Origin: Perognathus longimembris pacificus
Taxonomy: Eukaryota > Chordata > Mammalia > Rodentia > Heteromyidae
Assembly: GCF_023159225.1 (NCBI RefSeq)
Contig: NC_063181.1
Span: 4,795,606 to 4,859,605, forward strand
Reading direction: 5' to 3'
Length of the DNA: 64,000 nt
Of this stretch, positions 9,388-17,340 are shown piece after piece. Position numbers and translations under genes: made by a program. The first letter of the stretch is position 1. Every line of letters starts with the position of its first letter. The notes under the pieces are model-generated. The model did no database searches. It saw only the letters and a list, made by a program, of their open reading frames with translations, and was not told the DNA's origin.

Positions 9388-9476
9388 AAGTGTGTGTGTA
9401 TACACATGTATGTATATATATATATATATATATATGATATGATACAATAGGATAGGATAGGATGCGATATGACATG
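9388..9476. repeat. TG/TA array and GATAG-type pentamer array
   Basis: A tgtgtgtatac run grades into (TA)n and then into gatatgatac/aggataggataggat repeats, all between two SINEs. Confidence 0.85.
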
Positions 9477-9480
9477 TAAA

Positions 9481-9704
9481 GCCAGGCACCAGTGGATCAA
9501 GCCTGAATCCTAGCTCCTCGGGAGGCTGAGATCTGAGAAGCAAGGTTCCAGGACAGCCCAGGGAAGGAAATTCTGTGAGACAATTCAATTAGTCGGCAAA
9601 AAGCTGGAGGTGAGGTGTGGCTCAAGTTGTAGAGCACCAGCCTTGAGTGAAAAGGCTAAGGGAGAGTGTGAGGCCCCGAGTTCAAGCCCCGGTATTGGTA
9701 CAGG
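9481..9704 (+). repeat. B1-dimer SINE
   Basis: Complete dimer from agccaggcaccagtggatc to gagttcaagccccggtattg, with an (AAAC)n tail at 9705-9722. Confidence 0.86.
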
Positions 9705-9789
9705 AAACAAACAAACAAACCAACAACAGCCACACACAGCAAAGGTTCACTCTGATTTTTCCTCTGGTTTTCCTGCGTTTTACACGCAC

Positions 9790-9836
9790 AAGCCGTGAGT
9801 GTGTGTGTGTGTGTGTGAGTGTGTGTGTGTGTGTGA
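9790..9836. repeat. (TG)n microsatellite
   Basis: Two TG runs separated by a GAGTG break. No SINE directly abuts this one. Confidence 0.9.
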
Positions 9837-10709
9837 GATCTGTCACCATAACGAGGAGGGGGGATGAGGCGAGGCAGTTCCCGTCTGTGAGGAGGCTTTC
9901 CCTCCTCCTTCCTCAGGAGATGCCAGGCTGTGAGCCGGCCTCAGCTGCCCCTCTGCGCCCCGCCCGGCCCCTGCCCGGGTGAGTCAGGCTCTGGTGGGGG
10001 AGGCCCTTGGCTCCTGGCTTTCCAGTGGGGAGAAGCGGCGTCCAGACTGGGGCCCAGCCTGAAGCCAGTTTCCCTCTGTGTCGTGGCATAGAAAAATGAA
10101 GCTCGTGACACTTCCTGTGTGTGGCCACAGCTGTCTTGGGTTTCTGTTTAACTGCTTCGTGCCCGGTAGGTAGGCGGTGGTGCGCGTACGGTGGCTTGGC
10201 TTCCAAGTCAGTAGCAGGATTGGGGCTCCCCACCCTCTGCCCCTCTGCTGCCTCCACAAGTGGCTAACACCTACTGACTGTGTGGATCCAGGGTGACTCA
10301 GGGCAGACTGTCCTTCTCCCTCCCAGCACCCTCCCTGACACTGCGGCTGGCGAGGCGCGCCCAGAATGGCCCGCCCAGTATCGAGGTGAGGGTTCTGCGG
10401 GCCCTGACTTTTCGGTTCAGCAGGGTCATTAGGAACAATCACAGCTAGGCTTCCGGGAGCACAGAGCAAGGCACGCTTGCTTGGTGATTCTTCACGGGGG
10501 CTGGGACCCGGGGGCTTGATTATATGTGAATGAAATGATAGAGAGGGGTCACGTTTGATTAAAACATTAGTCGTGAACTCTAGGCATGCACACACAGACT
10601 AAACATATGTGCCCTCTAAGGAGAGGAACACAAGGGCCTATGTGCATCTCATCACAGTAACTTTGTTGATCAAAATGAACTCCAGAAAGAGGTTTGATCC
10701 TCCTTGCTG

Positions 10710-10713
<4 letters not shown>
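9837..10713. other. No gene seen; GC-richer unique sequence
   Basis: Unique DNA. A 203-codon frame on the minus strand (9984-10595) is open but proline/serine-biased and unlike any family I know, and there are no splice partners. I treat it as chance. Confidence 0.45.

Positions 10714-10754
<41 letters not shown>
10714..10754. repeat. (TG)n microsatellite
   Basis: About 20 TG units. Confidence 0.95.
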
Positions 10755-10755
<1 letters not shown>

Positions 10756-10779
10756 TTATTTGTTCATTTATCTGTCTTT

Positions 10780-10995
10780 GGGAGGCACAGAAATGGAGGG
10801 ACAAAGGGTGAACAAAATGCAGCAATGGGACTCACTAGGCACTGTGCAACTTGTTGGTGAGGATAGGAGGGAAAAACTGGGAGAGAGCAAGGGAAGGGGT
10901 GACGTTGTCCGAAAAGAAATGAGCTCTTTGCTTGACTTATATAAGTGTAACCTCTCTGATCATCACCTTTATAATAACAATTTAAAAATTTAAAT
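10780..10995 (+). repeat. L1 3'-end-like repeat
   Basis: Plus-strand version of the family seen at 12500-12690: ggggtgacgttgtccgaaaa, gctctttgcttgacttat, cacctttataataac. The longer 5' part (acaaaatgcagcaatggg) is present here only. Confidence 0.65.
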
Positions 10996-11122
10996 TAGTA
11001 ATTAATGATAGGAGGAGTGTCTCCGAGTTGAGACATTCAGGGACTTTGACCAGGCCTATTTCTTCTTTCTTTATTTTTCACCATTTTTATTATCTTTTTA
11101 CAATTATATTTTGATTATCTTT

Positions 11123-11330
11123 TTTTTTTTTTTTTTTTGGCCAGTCCTGGGCCTTGGACTCAGGGCCTGAGCACTGTCCCTGGTTTCTTCCCGCTCAAGG
11201 CTAGCACTCTGCCACTTGAGCCACAGCGCCGCTTCTGGCCGTTTCTGTATATGTGGTGCTGGGGAATCGAACCTAGGGCCTCGTGTATCCGAGGCAGGCA
11301 CTCTTGCCACTAGGCTATATCCCCAGCCCA
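11123..11330 (-). mobile_element. ID-dimer SINE, young subfamily
   Basis: Full-length with a perfect 18-bp TSD tatattttgattatcttt (11105-11122 and 11331-11348). It carries the diagnostic cttcccgctcaag, gcgccgcttctggcc and gtgtatccgaggcaggc and is almost identical to the copy at 39904. Confidence 0.95.
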
Positions 11331-11440
11331 TATATTTTGATTATCTTTAAGCAGCTGTTCAAAGGGGTTATCATTCAACAAATTACAAGTACAATATATC
11401 CTGCTCAAGATCACCTCTTCCGTCATTCTCCTGCATATTG

Positions 11441-11694
11441 CTGCTGCTTTTTTTTTTTCCTTTGTTGGTCTTGGGACTTGAACCCAGGGCCTGGGTGCTG
11501 TCCCTGGGCGCTTTTTTTTCGCTCAAGGCTGACACTCTACCACTTTGAGCCACAGTTCTATTTCTGGTTTTCTGGTGTCTAATTGGAGATAAGAGTCTCA
11601 CAGACTTTCCTGCCTGGGCTGGCTTTGAACTATGATTCTCAGATCCTAGCCTCTTGCGTAGTTAGGATGACAGGCGTGAGCCACCAGCACCGGG
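11441..11694 (-). repeat. B1-dimer SINE
   Basis: Antisense dimer with a poly-T start, cttgggacttgaacccagg, linker ggagataagagtctcacag, and left monomer ending at the capsule-like gccaccagcaccggg. Confidence 0.88.
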
Positions 11695-11710
11695 TTTATT
11701 TCTTCTTTCT

Positions 11711-12383
11711 TCCTTGTAGTCCGATTTGTTCTCCTACCTCCCAGACTTTCTCCAGCCTTTCTCACCGGGAAGTTCTACCACTTCCTCAGACTGCCTTCTA
11801 CTTCTCCTTGGGCTAGGAGCCCTGAGCAAAGCAATGTACCTCTCTCTCTCAGTCCCTGGCCCTTTCTCCCGCAGTCTCAACAAATCCCTGGAAAGTAGGG
11901 ATTGTGGGAGAGCCATGGAAACCCCTGTGCTGACAAGAGTGGGCGGCCACCACCACCTTCGCTCAAACCTCCCCCCTCGGGCAGAGGGTCCCCAACGCAT
12001 TTGTACCGCAGCCCATGAATATTTTATGGACATCCTTTTGTGTTGACTAATGGGGTCTGAACTGTACAATCTGTCTTGAATACCACCAAAAGAAAACCCT
12101 CTCCTGACCTCTGTCACAGAGTGATTAATGGAGATGAACTAGGCTCCTCTGAGATTCATTATTAATGTTATTCTGAGACTCTTTTCAAAGGGGCACAGAG
12201 ATGAACTCTGTGGAGAATTGATTGTGAGTTAGGTGTGTGTGGGGAGGGTTTTTAAATGCCTGGCTGCAGTGGTGTTTTGGCTCAGCTTGTCAGAGATTAC
12301 AAGGGATTTAAATTTCCTCAATAAAGAGGGTAATGGGAGATGCTAAAGATTGTGTGTTGCCGCCCCATCCAGGTTTATTTTAG

Positions 12384-12387
<4 letters not shown>
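11711..12387. other. No gene seen; unique sequence
   Basis: Unique DNA. Overlapping frames on opposite strands (about 11726-12117) have no domain resemblance. Confidence 0.5.

Positions 12388-12428
<41 letters not shown>
12388..12428. repeat. (TG)n microsatellite
   Basis: Ends at ttggtactggggcttgaac, the 3' end of a minus-strand B1-dimer. Confidence 0.95.
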
Positions 12429-12495
12429 GGTACTGGGGCTTGAACTCCAGGCCAGCATTCTACCACTTGAGCTATACCTTCACTTGTAGGTGTGT
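12429..12495 (-). repeat. B1-dimer SINE, 3' part (split twice)
   Basis: Antisense right monomer, broken by an L1 3' end. The SINE resumes at about 12695, is broken again at 12810, and ends after 13025. Confidence 0.75.
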
Positions 12496-12694
12496 TTGTT
12501 TTTTTTTACTGTTATTATAAAGGTGATATACAAAGGGGTTGCGGTTACATAAGTCAAGTAAAGAGTGAGTTCATTTATTTATTTTTGGACAACGTCACCC
12601 TTTCCCTCATTCTCCCTCAGTTTTCCCCTCCTGTTTCCACCCAAAAGTTGTAGACTTCATTTTCCACGTAGCGTCTGCTGCCTCTGTTCACTCT
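12496..12694 (-). mobile_element. L1 3'-end insertion in a SINE
   Basis: Reads tgttattataaaggtgatat, cataagtcaagtaaagagtg and tttttggacaacgtcaccct, the same family as 1365 and 10780. Flanking SINE pieces share a diverged cacttgtaggtg/cacttctggtgg duplication. Confidence 0.65.
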
Positions 12695-12809
12695 TCATCC
12701 TTCCATTTCACTTCTGGTGGTTTGGGTGGTTCACTGGAGCTAGGATTCTCAGGGATCTTCCCGCCCACACTGCCTTGGAACCGTGGTCCTCAATTCTCAG
12801 CCTCCTGAA
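12695..12809 (-). repeat. B1-dimer SINE, middle part
   Basis: Antisense linker and left monomer: tttcacttctggtggtttgg, then ctcaattctcagcctcctga, where the 215-bp element begins. Confidence 0.75.
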
Positions 12810-13024
12810 TGTAAGGTCCACCCCCGGGAGGGCTCCATGCAGATGCCCCTGTTTAAGTCTGCTCCCAGTACCTGTGTTACCTAGGTAACTGGCACACCTG
12901 GAGGCAGCTACCTCCCTCTTCTCTGAGATCACATCCAATCCACCTGGACCTTACATTCTGGCTTATTAATCATGAGGCACAGACTTAAACAGGTAGGGGA
13001 GCCCTCTGGGGTGGCGACCTTACA
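12810..13024. mobile_element. 215-bp TG..CA element with long inverted arms, inserted in a SINE
   Basis: Begins TGTAAGGTC and ends GACCTTACA. Its arms (12810-12861 and 12980-13024) are inverted copies sharing gtaaggtc, gagggctcc and gtttaagtctg. Another inverted copy of the end motif lies inside (12946-12955), and the loop holds the perfect palindrome GTTACCTAGGTAAC (12877-12890 region). Flanks are ctgaa (12805-12809) and ctgag (13025-13029), consistent with a 5-bp duplication of SINE sequence. It has no coding capacity. It could be a non-autonomous DNA transposon or a small LTR; I do not recognise the family. Confidence 0.65.
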
Positions 13025-13060
13025 CTGAGTAGCTAGGATTACAGGCTGGCACCACCCAAG
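13025..13060 (-). repeat. B1-dimer SINE, 5' part
   Basis: The sequence ctgagtagctaggattacag continues the SINE interrupted at 12809. Confidence 0.75.
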
Positions 13061-13147
13061 CTGGTCTAGCCTCCTCATTGCTCTAGAAGATGGAGTAGTC
13101 ACTAACTCAAAGCCATCCCTTCCTCTCTGGATGTCCACCACTGTACT

Positions 13148-13357
13148 GTTTTTTTTTTTTTTTTGGCCAGTCCTGGGCCTTGGACTCAGGGCCTGAGCAC
13201 TGTCCCTGGCTTCTTCCCGCTCAAGGATAGCACTCTGTCACTTGAGCCACAGCGCCACTTCTGGCCTTTTCTGTTTATGTGGTGCTGAGGAATCGAACCC
13301 AGGGCTTCATGTATATGAAGCCAGCACTTTACCACTGGGCCATATTCCCAGCCCCAA
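13148..13357 (-). repeat. ID-dimer SINE
   Basis: Full-length antisense copy: poly-T, ggccagtcctgggccttgg, right monomer, ggaatcgaacccagggct, ending tattcccagcccc. Confidence 0.92.
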
Positions 13358-13612
13358 CAGGTGGTTTGAAATGTGTGTTCATTTGGGTTGGGACTTGAAG
13401 GCAGTGGTGAAGATGGGAAAAGGCCCTGGAGGAAGAGACAAGCTGATCAGGAACAGCGTGTCAGGTGGTACTGCTGGCCATGCTGAGGCTGAAGACCATA
13501 CGTTTCTGAGGGGTCCGACCTGTACAGAGCCAGACTTCCCAGGCTTCATGCTTGTACTGCAGGAGACAGATCCCCTGCTGCTGCGATTTTCGACTTAGGT
13601 GCTCCCTAACGC
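13358..13612. other. No gene seen
   Basis: Unique DNA between a SINE and an old repeat. Confidence 0.45.
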
Positions 13613-13624
13613 TCCGTGTGTGGA

Positions 13625-13905
13625 AGGTTTGGTCCTCAGCCCATGTTAGTATGGGGAGATGGCTGAGGTCATGGGGAGGAGGTTAGGTCACTGGGGAGGG
13701 GTTATGCCTGGAAGGGAATCCCAGGACCCTGGTCCCTTCCTGTCTTGTTCTCTTTGCTTTCCAGCTGCCCTGAAGTAAAGACGCTCTTCCACCACGTGCT
13801 CCTCTCATGATGTAACTGGGCTGCCACAGGCCCCAAACAACAGACGATGGGCTGAAACCTCAGCATCTGTGAGCCCAAACCAACCTTCCCTTCTGTAGTT
13901 TAGGG
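13625..13905 (+). repeat. Old dispersed repeat, copy 2
   Basis: Shares the motif order of 1040-1245: ggaggttaggtcactgggg, ccaccacgtgctcctct, gatgggctgaaacctcagc, gtgagcccaaaccaacctt. The family is not named with confidence. Confidence 0.5.
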
Positions 13906-14264
13906 GTGGATGGTAATAGCAACCGGTAGAGTTGCTGTGAGGATCCTAAGCCTTCGAACTTGTAAAGTGCCTAGGGCAGTGTCTGTCATAAAGCACCTGT
14001 TCACTATTTGTTGGCTGTGGTTATCAGCTTAATTGATGAGCCAACAATATCAGGCAAAATGCCTTCCCTAGCCTCCACAGGGACCACAGGAAACTGGTGA
14101 ATGAGCGGATCGATGCCACAAAAGAACTGAAAATCAGTCTCAGGATGAGGAGGGCAAAAAGATACAAAACTCTAGACTCAGCCGATGGATCTACCACAGA
14201 CCAATCACTGTTTCTTGGCTGGAATATTTATACCATAGGTTGTTTGCTTATCTAACAAAAGTAC
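13906..14264. other. No gene seen; unique sequence
   Basis: Unique DNA, nothing recognised. Confidence 0.45.
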
Positions 14265-14278
14265 AAGAAAGGCTGTAC

Positions 14279-14386
14279 ATTTTATATATATATATTTTTT
14301 ATTATCAAACTGAATTACAGAGAGGTTACAGTTTCATACATTAGGCATTGGATACATTTCTTGTAGTTTGTTACCTCGTCCCTCAT
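14279..14386 (-). mobile_element. Very short L1 3'-end insertion
   Basis: Only 108 bases, with TA/poly-T at the left and gttacctcgtccctcat at the right. The TSD aagaaaggctgtac is perfect (14265-14278 and 14387-14400). Confidence 0.88.
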
Positions 14387-14586
14387 AAGAAAGGCTGTAC
14401 TTAAATGATAATTTTTTGTCTTTTTCTTCTAAAGTTGATGAGAGAGATCAGGACACACACACACATACACACACAGCCACATTCCCAGTCCCTTGGCTTC
14501 ATTTCTCAGGTTGCAGAAGCCCCTGAAGCTATCGAAGATGCATTTCAGTCCTTTCTCAGCAGTCACTGGGAGGTTTTCAGGCTCTA

Positions 14587-14714
14587 AGATATCCTCTTGG
14601 TGCTCTTTACTCAGAAGTCAGAGAAGAGACTGAGCACAAAGGCCAAAGGAAGATATCCTCTTGATGCTCTTTACTCAGAAGTCACAGAAGAGACTTAGCA
14701 CAAAGGCCAAAGGG
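14587..14714 (+). repeat. 64-bp tandem duplication
   Basis: Two adjacent 64-bp units begin agatatcctcttg (14587 and 14651) and differ at only a few positions. Confidence 0.9.
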
Positions 14715-14784
14715 AGACTGGCCCCAGGGCTTTCCCAGTGTCCCTAAGAAAGCTACCATCATTTTCTTCTGGTCAAATGTTCAC

Positions 14785-14812
14785 ACACACACACACACAC
14801 TTTTTTTTTTTT
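14785..14812. repeat. (CA)n and T tract
   Basis: Short CA array followed by T's, at the 3' end of a minus-strand B1. Confidence 0.8.
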
Positions 14813-14903
14813 GAGACTAGATCGTGGTATGTAGCCTAGGCTGGCCTCAAACTCTTACTCCTCCCACCTCAGCCTCCTGAGGGCTAAGATGAAAGGTGTA
14901 CCT
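14813..14903 (-). repeat. B1 monomer SINE
   Basis: Antisense B1: gtagcctaggctggcctcaa, cacctcagcctcctgagg. Confidence 0.75.
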
Positions 14904-15849
14904 TCCATCTTCTGGCCAATGTAAATGGTCTGGAACTTTAGAGAACGCTCTCTTGTCTTCCGTTTTTTATTATCCCACTTTCTTCAGCTCCTTAAGGGGC
15001 TTGCTCCTCTCTTAAATTTCAGCTTCGATAATGGTGTTCCCATAGAAACTACATGCCTTTCTTTTTCTGACTGTTTTGCTTCTGTTTAAAAGGCTAGATT
15101 CAAGCTAGTACCAAGACATACCTTTTCAAAACAAAATTAACCAGGTTACAGAATGAATGCAAAGTCAAGACTGGAACCTGGGCACATCCCAAACCCCTAT
15201 TCGTTACAGCCTGTATGTGGTGAGGTGGTAATTGGGAAATCTATCTCAGATCTGACAACTGAACCCTGGTCATCACTCCCGGGCCACCACAACAGACCCT
15301 TCTCTACTCAGTAAGAACAAAAGGAGCAAAAATAACGGTAAAATTTATTTATCTAGTTAGTTGATTAAGCCAAAGGATTACAAGATACAGTGAGAAAGGG
15401 AAACTCTTTGTTATTTTTATTTTTTAATCTTAATTTGAAATAGGGTCTTACTTTGCGACCCAGGTCTTGAAGTTGCACCTGTTTCCCGTTTGTTTGAAAG
15501 AATGATTATAATAGTAGATAGCACTTGTGTGAATTAAAAAAAAGTTTTTACTAGGTAGGCTGGGGGTGTGGCTAAAGTCACGGTCTCATTGTGGTAGAAT
15601 TAAAAAGCTGATACCGTTAAAACATTTTTTTTTCTTTGCATGCTGGTTTGAAATCTAGAGGGAAGTGCACCCCTAACCCTGGCAATGCTAAGTTTGTTAT
15701 TTTGTTGTTTATTTAGTCGGCCAAGGCTGTGGAAAATCGAAGGAAGGGCTACACTACACCTCCTGCTCCAGCCGAGAAGGCGGCTCGGAGGGGTGGTCTC
15801 CAGAGAAAGAAATGTCCTCATTTACAGAGGGCTCTAACTAGTTGGATCA
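14904..15849. other. No gene seen; upstream of the CpG island
   Basis: AT-rich unique DNA with faint B1-like text near 15435-15480 (agggtcttactttgcgaccc). No further upstream exon is apparent. Confidence 0.45.
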
Positions 15850-16259
15850 GTGCAAGGGCTGTGCCACTCCATGGCTGTCCCCAGCCCCGGGCCCACGCTT
15901 GGCGTGCAGAGGTAGTAAGAGGGGAGTGGGATCCGCCTCGCTGCCCGCAACCACCACGCCGGCAGGGCAGGCCCGGCTCACGGGGGGACGGTTAGCAGGC
16001 TCCGCGAGGCCTCGCCATCTTCCGATCTCAGCCTCCCGGGCAGCTGGGGCTGCAGGGGTGCCCCTCTTACCTGGAGGGACATCATTGGAGCCGGGGTCTA
16101 AACGCGGAATCGGCAAGCAGATGGGATGAGGAGTGACCAGGTCTCCATCGCCGTCGCCGATGGTTTGTGTGAGGCGAGGGTGGGCAGCTCCCCGAGACCC
16201 CAGCGCCCAGTACCAAATGGAGGGGGTCAGCCCGGGCGGCAGGGCAGCGGCCACAGCCG

Positions 16260-16278
16260 ACTACAAGTCCCAGCGGGC
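16260..16278 (+). promoter_or_regulatory. ZNF143/SBS-like motif, upstream copy
   Basis: ACTACAAGTCCCAGCGGGC matches the core ACTACAnnTCCCAGC of the ZNF143 (Staf) promoter site, with a diverged 3' end (GGGC instead of ATGC). It lies about 235 bases upstream of the ATG. Confidence 0.6.
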
Positions 16279-16290
16279 ACCGCGCGCCGC

Positions 16291-16298
16291 TTTCCCGC
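16291..16298 (+). promoter_or_regulatory. E2F-type site
   Basis: TTTCCCGC is an exact match to the E2F consensus TTTSSCGC and lies between the two ZNF143-like motifs. Function is inferred from motif and position only. Confidence 0.4.
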
Positions 16299-16323
16299 CA
16301 GGCCCCGCCGCGCGCCCGCAGGA

Positions 16324-16343
16324 ACTACAAACCCCAGCATGCC
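16324..16343 (+). promoter_or_regulatory. ZNF143/SBS-like motif, downstream copy
   Basis: ACTACAAACCCCAGCATGCC matches the long ZNF143 consensus including the 3' CAGCATGCC half. It has the same orientation as the upstream copy and starts 64 bases after it, about 170 bases before the ATG. Confidence 0.7.
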
Positions 16344-16362
16344 GCGGGCCACCCGCGCCCGA

Positions 16363-16424
16363 CCCCGCCCAGGCCCCGCCCCCTAGGCCACGCCCCCCGC
16401 AGCTCCCTCCCGCCGGCCCGCCCC
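16363..16424 (-). promoter_or_regulatory. GC-box cluster (Sp/KLF sites)
   Basis: Three CCCGCCC-type cores occur in about 60 bases (near 16363, 16374 and 16416), just before the presumed 5'UTR. They read as GC boxes on the minus strand and are usual in TATA-less CpG promoters. Confidence 0.55.
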
Positions 16425-16435
16425 GAAGAGTCGCC

Positions 16436-16459
16436 CGGCGGCGGCGGCGGCGGCGGCGG
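16436..16459 (+). repeat. (GGC)n trinucleotide tract in the 5'UTR
   Basis: About eight uninterrupted GGC units lie 37-60 bases upstream of the start codon. They would be transcribed into the 5'UTR if transcription starts further upstream, which is inferred. Such tracts are length-variable and can slow scanning ribosomes. Confidence 0.8.
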
Positions 16460-16495
16460 TAGACGGAAACGAGTGCGAGCCCCGGCGGCGGCAGG

Positions 16496-16550
16496 ATGGG
16501 CGACTCCAAAGTAAAAGTGGCGGTGCGGGTCCGGCCCATGAACCGGCGAG
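16496..16550 (+). CDS. KIF13B: KIF13B exon 1, coding part (residues 1-18)
   Basis: KIF13B is a plus-end-directed kinesin-3 motor that carries membrane and scaffold cargo (DLG1, PIP3 vesicles) along microtubules. The exon reads MGDSKVKVAVRVRPMNRR plus one base of codon 19 and ends at a GAG|GTGAGC donor. The VAVRVRPMNRR stretch is the first beta-strand of the kinesin motor. KIF13A, the close paralogue, starts MSDTKVKV from memory, so the MGDSK start and exon 2 favour KIF13B. The ATG has A at -3 and G at +4, and an in-frame TAG lies 12 codons upstream (16460-16462), which fixes the start. The open frame running on past the donor (to about 17362) is intron, not protein. Confidence 0.96.
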
Positions 16551-16860
16551 GTGAGCGTGCTGGCGCGGGACGGCGGCGGCAGGTGCCCCGCGCGCCCGCT
16601 CCCTCGGCGCCGCGGGGGTCCGCGGCCCCGCCCCTGGGTCCGCGGCGGGAAACGGGGGGAGCACCCCGGCGCCCCGCTCGCCGGTGCCGGCTGCCCCTCC
16701 CGTGGCCCTCACGTCTCGGGGTGTCGAGGGGCCCCGCGGCCGGGCCGCCGCCCCTCCCGCCGCCCCTTCCGCCCGCGGCCGCCCCGCCCGGCGCCCTTTC
16801 GCCCTCTGCCCCTCAGCCTTTCCCGCGGCGCCGCCCCCTCCGGGTCCGCGACACCCCCCC

Positions 16861-17140
16861 CTCCCCGAGCGCCCCCTCCCGGTCCGCGCCCCCCCTCCTC
16901 ACGCGCCCCCCTCCTCACGCGACCCCCCGTCCTCACGCGCCCCCCTCCTCACGCGCCCCCCTCACGCGCCCCTCCCCGTCCGCGCCCCCCCTCGAGCGCC
17001 CCCTCCCCGTCCGCGCCCCCCCCTCGAGCGCCCCCTCTCGTTCCGCGCCCCTCCTCCTCACGCACCCCCTCCCGGCCCGCGCCCCCCCTCCTTGCGCACC
17101 CCCTCTCCGTCCGCGCCTCCCCCGCCTCCCCCCTCCCCAT
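16861..17140. repeat. C-rich, CpG-rich minisatellite at the start of intron 1
   Basis: Irregular tandem units built from CCCCCCTCCTCACGCG and CGCCCCCTCCCCGTCCG repeat about a dozen times. The long overlapping open frames here are an effect of base composition and the absence of A/T, not coding evidence. Confidence 0.75.
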
Positions 17141-17340
17141 CGCGACAGCTTCCACCCACCCCCCCCGCTACCCCGGGGGTCCCCCCCGCCGACGAGTTCG
17201 CAGACTCCACTTGAGTCCCTTCAGCCTGCGGGTTCAGAGGGGCCTCGAACCCGCGCTGTGGGTGGGGCGGGAGGGAGCCCGAACCGGGTTCTGCTGCGGG
17301 ACTGTGGAGACAGTTCTCGCTTGTGCTTGAAGTCATGCTC

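Larger units (their letters stand above)
15850..17330. promoter_or_regulatory. KIF13B: CpG island and promoter of KIF13B
   Basis: The segment is strongly CG-rich and CpG-dense compared with the AT-rich, CpG-poor flanks, and is centred on exon 1. It holds GC boxes, two ACTACA..CCCAGC motifs, an E2F-type site and no TATA box near the likely start. This is the typical layout of a broad, TATA-less mammalian promoter. The exact transcription start cannot be read from sequence; I infer it lies between about 16380 and 16440. Confidence 0.85.

Noticed and set aside
9984..10595. 203-codon minus-strand frame
   Set aside because: No recognised domain, biased composition, no splice partners or promoter, and it lies in non-coding DNA upstream of KIF13B.
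11056..11710. Single large insertion flanked by tatttcttctttctt
   Set aside because: The 15-base match at 11056 and 11697 is T/C-rich low complexity. The ID-dimer and B1-dimer between are better explained as separate insertions, although an antisense L1 end may lie there too.
1..15849. A neighbouring gene upstream of KIF13B
   Set aside because: No second set of phased exons or recognisable protein was found. From memory the mammalian interval upstream of KIF13B, towards DUSP4, is a long intergenic region.
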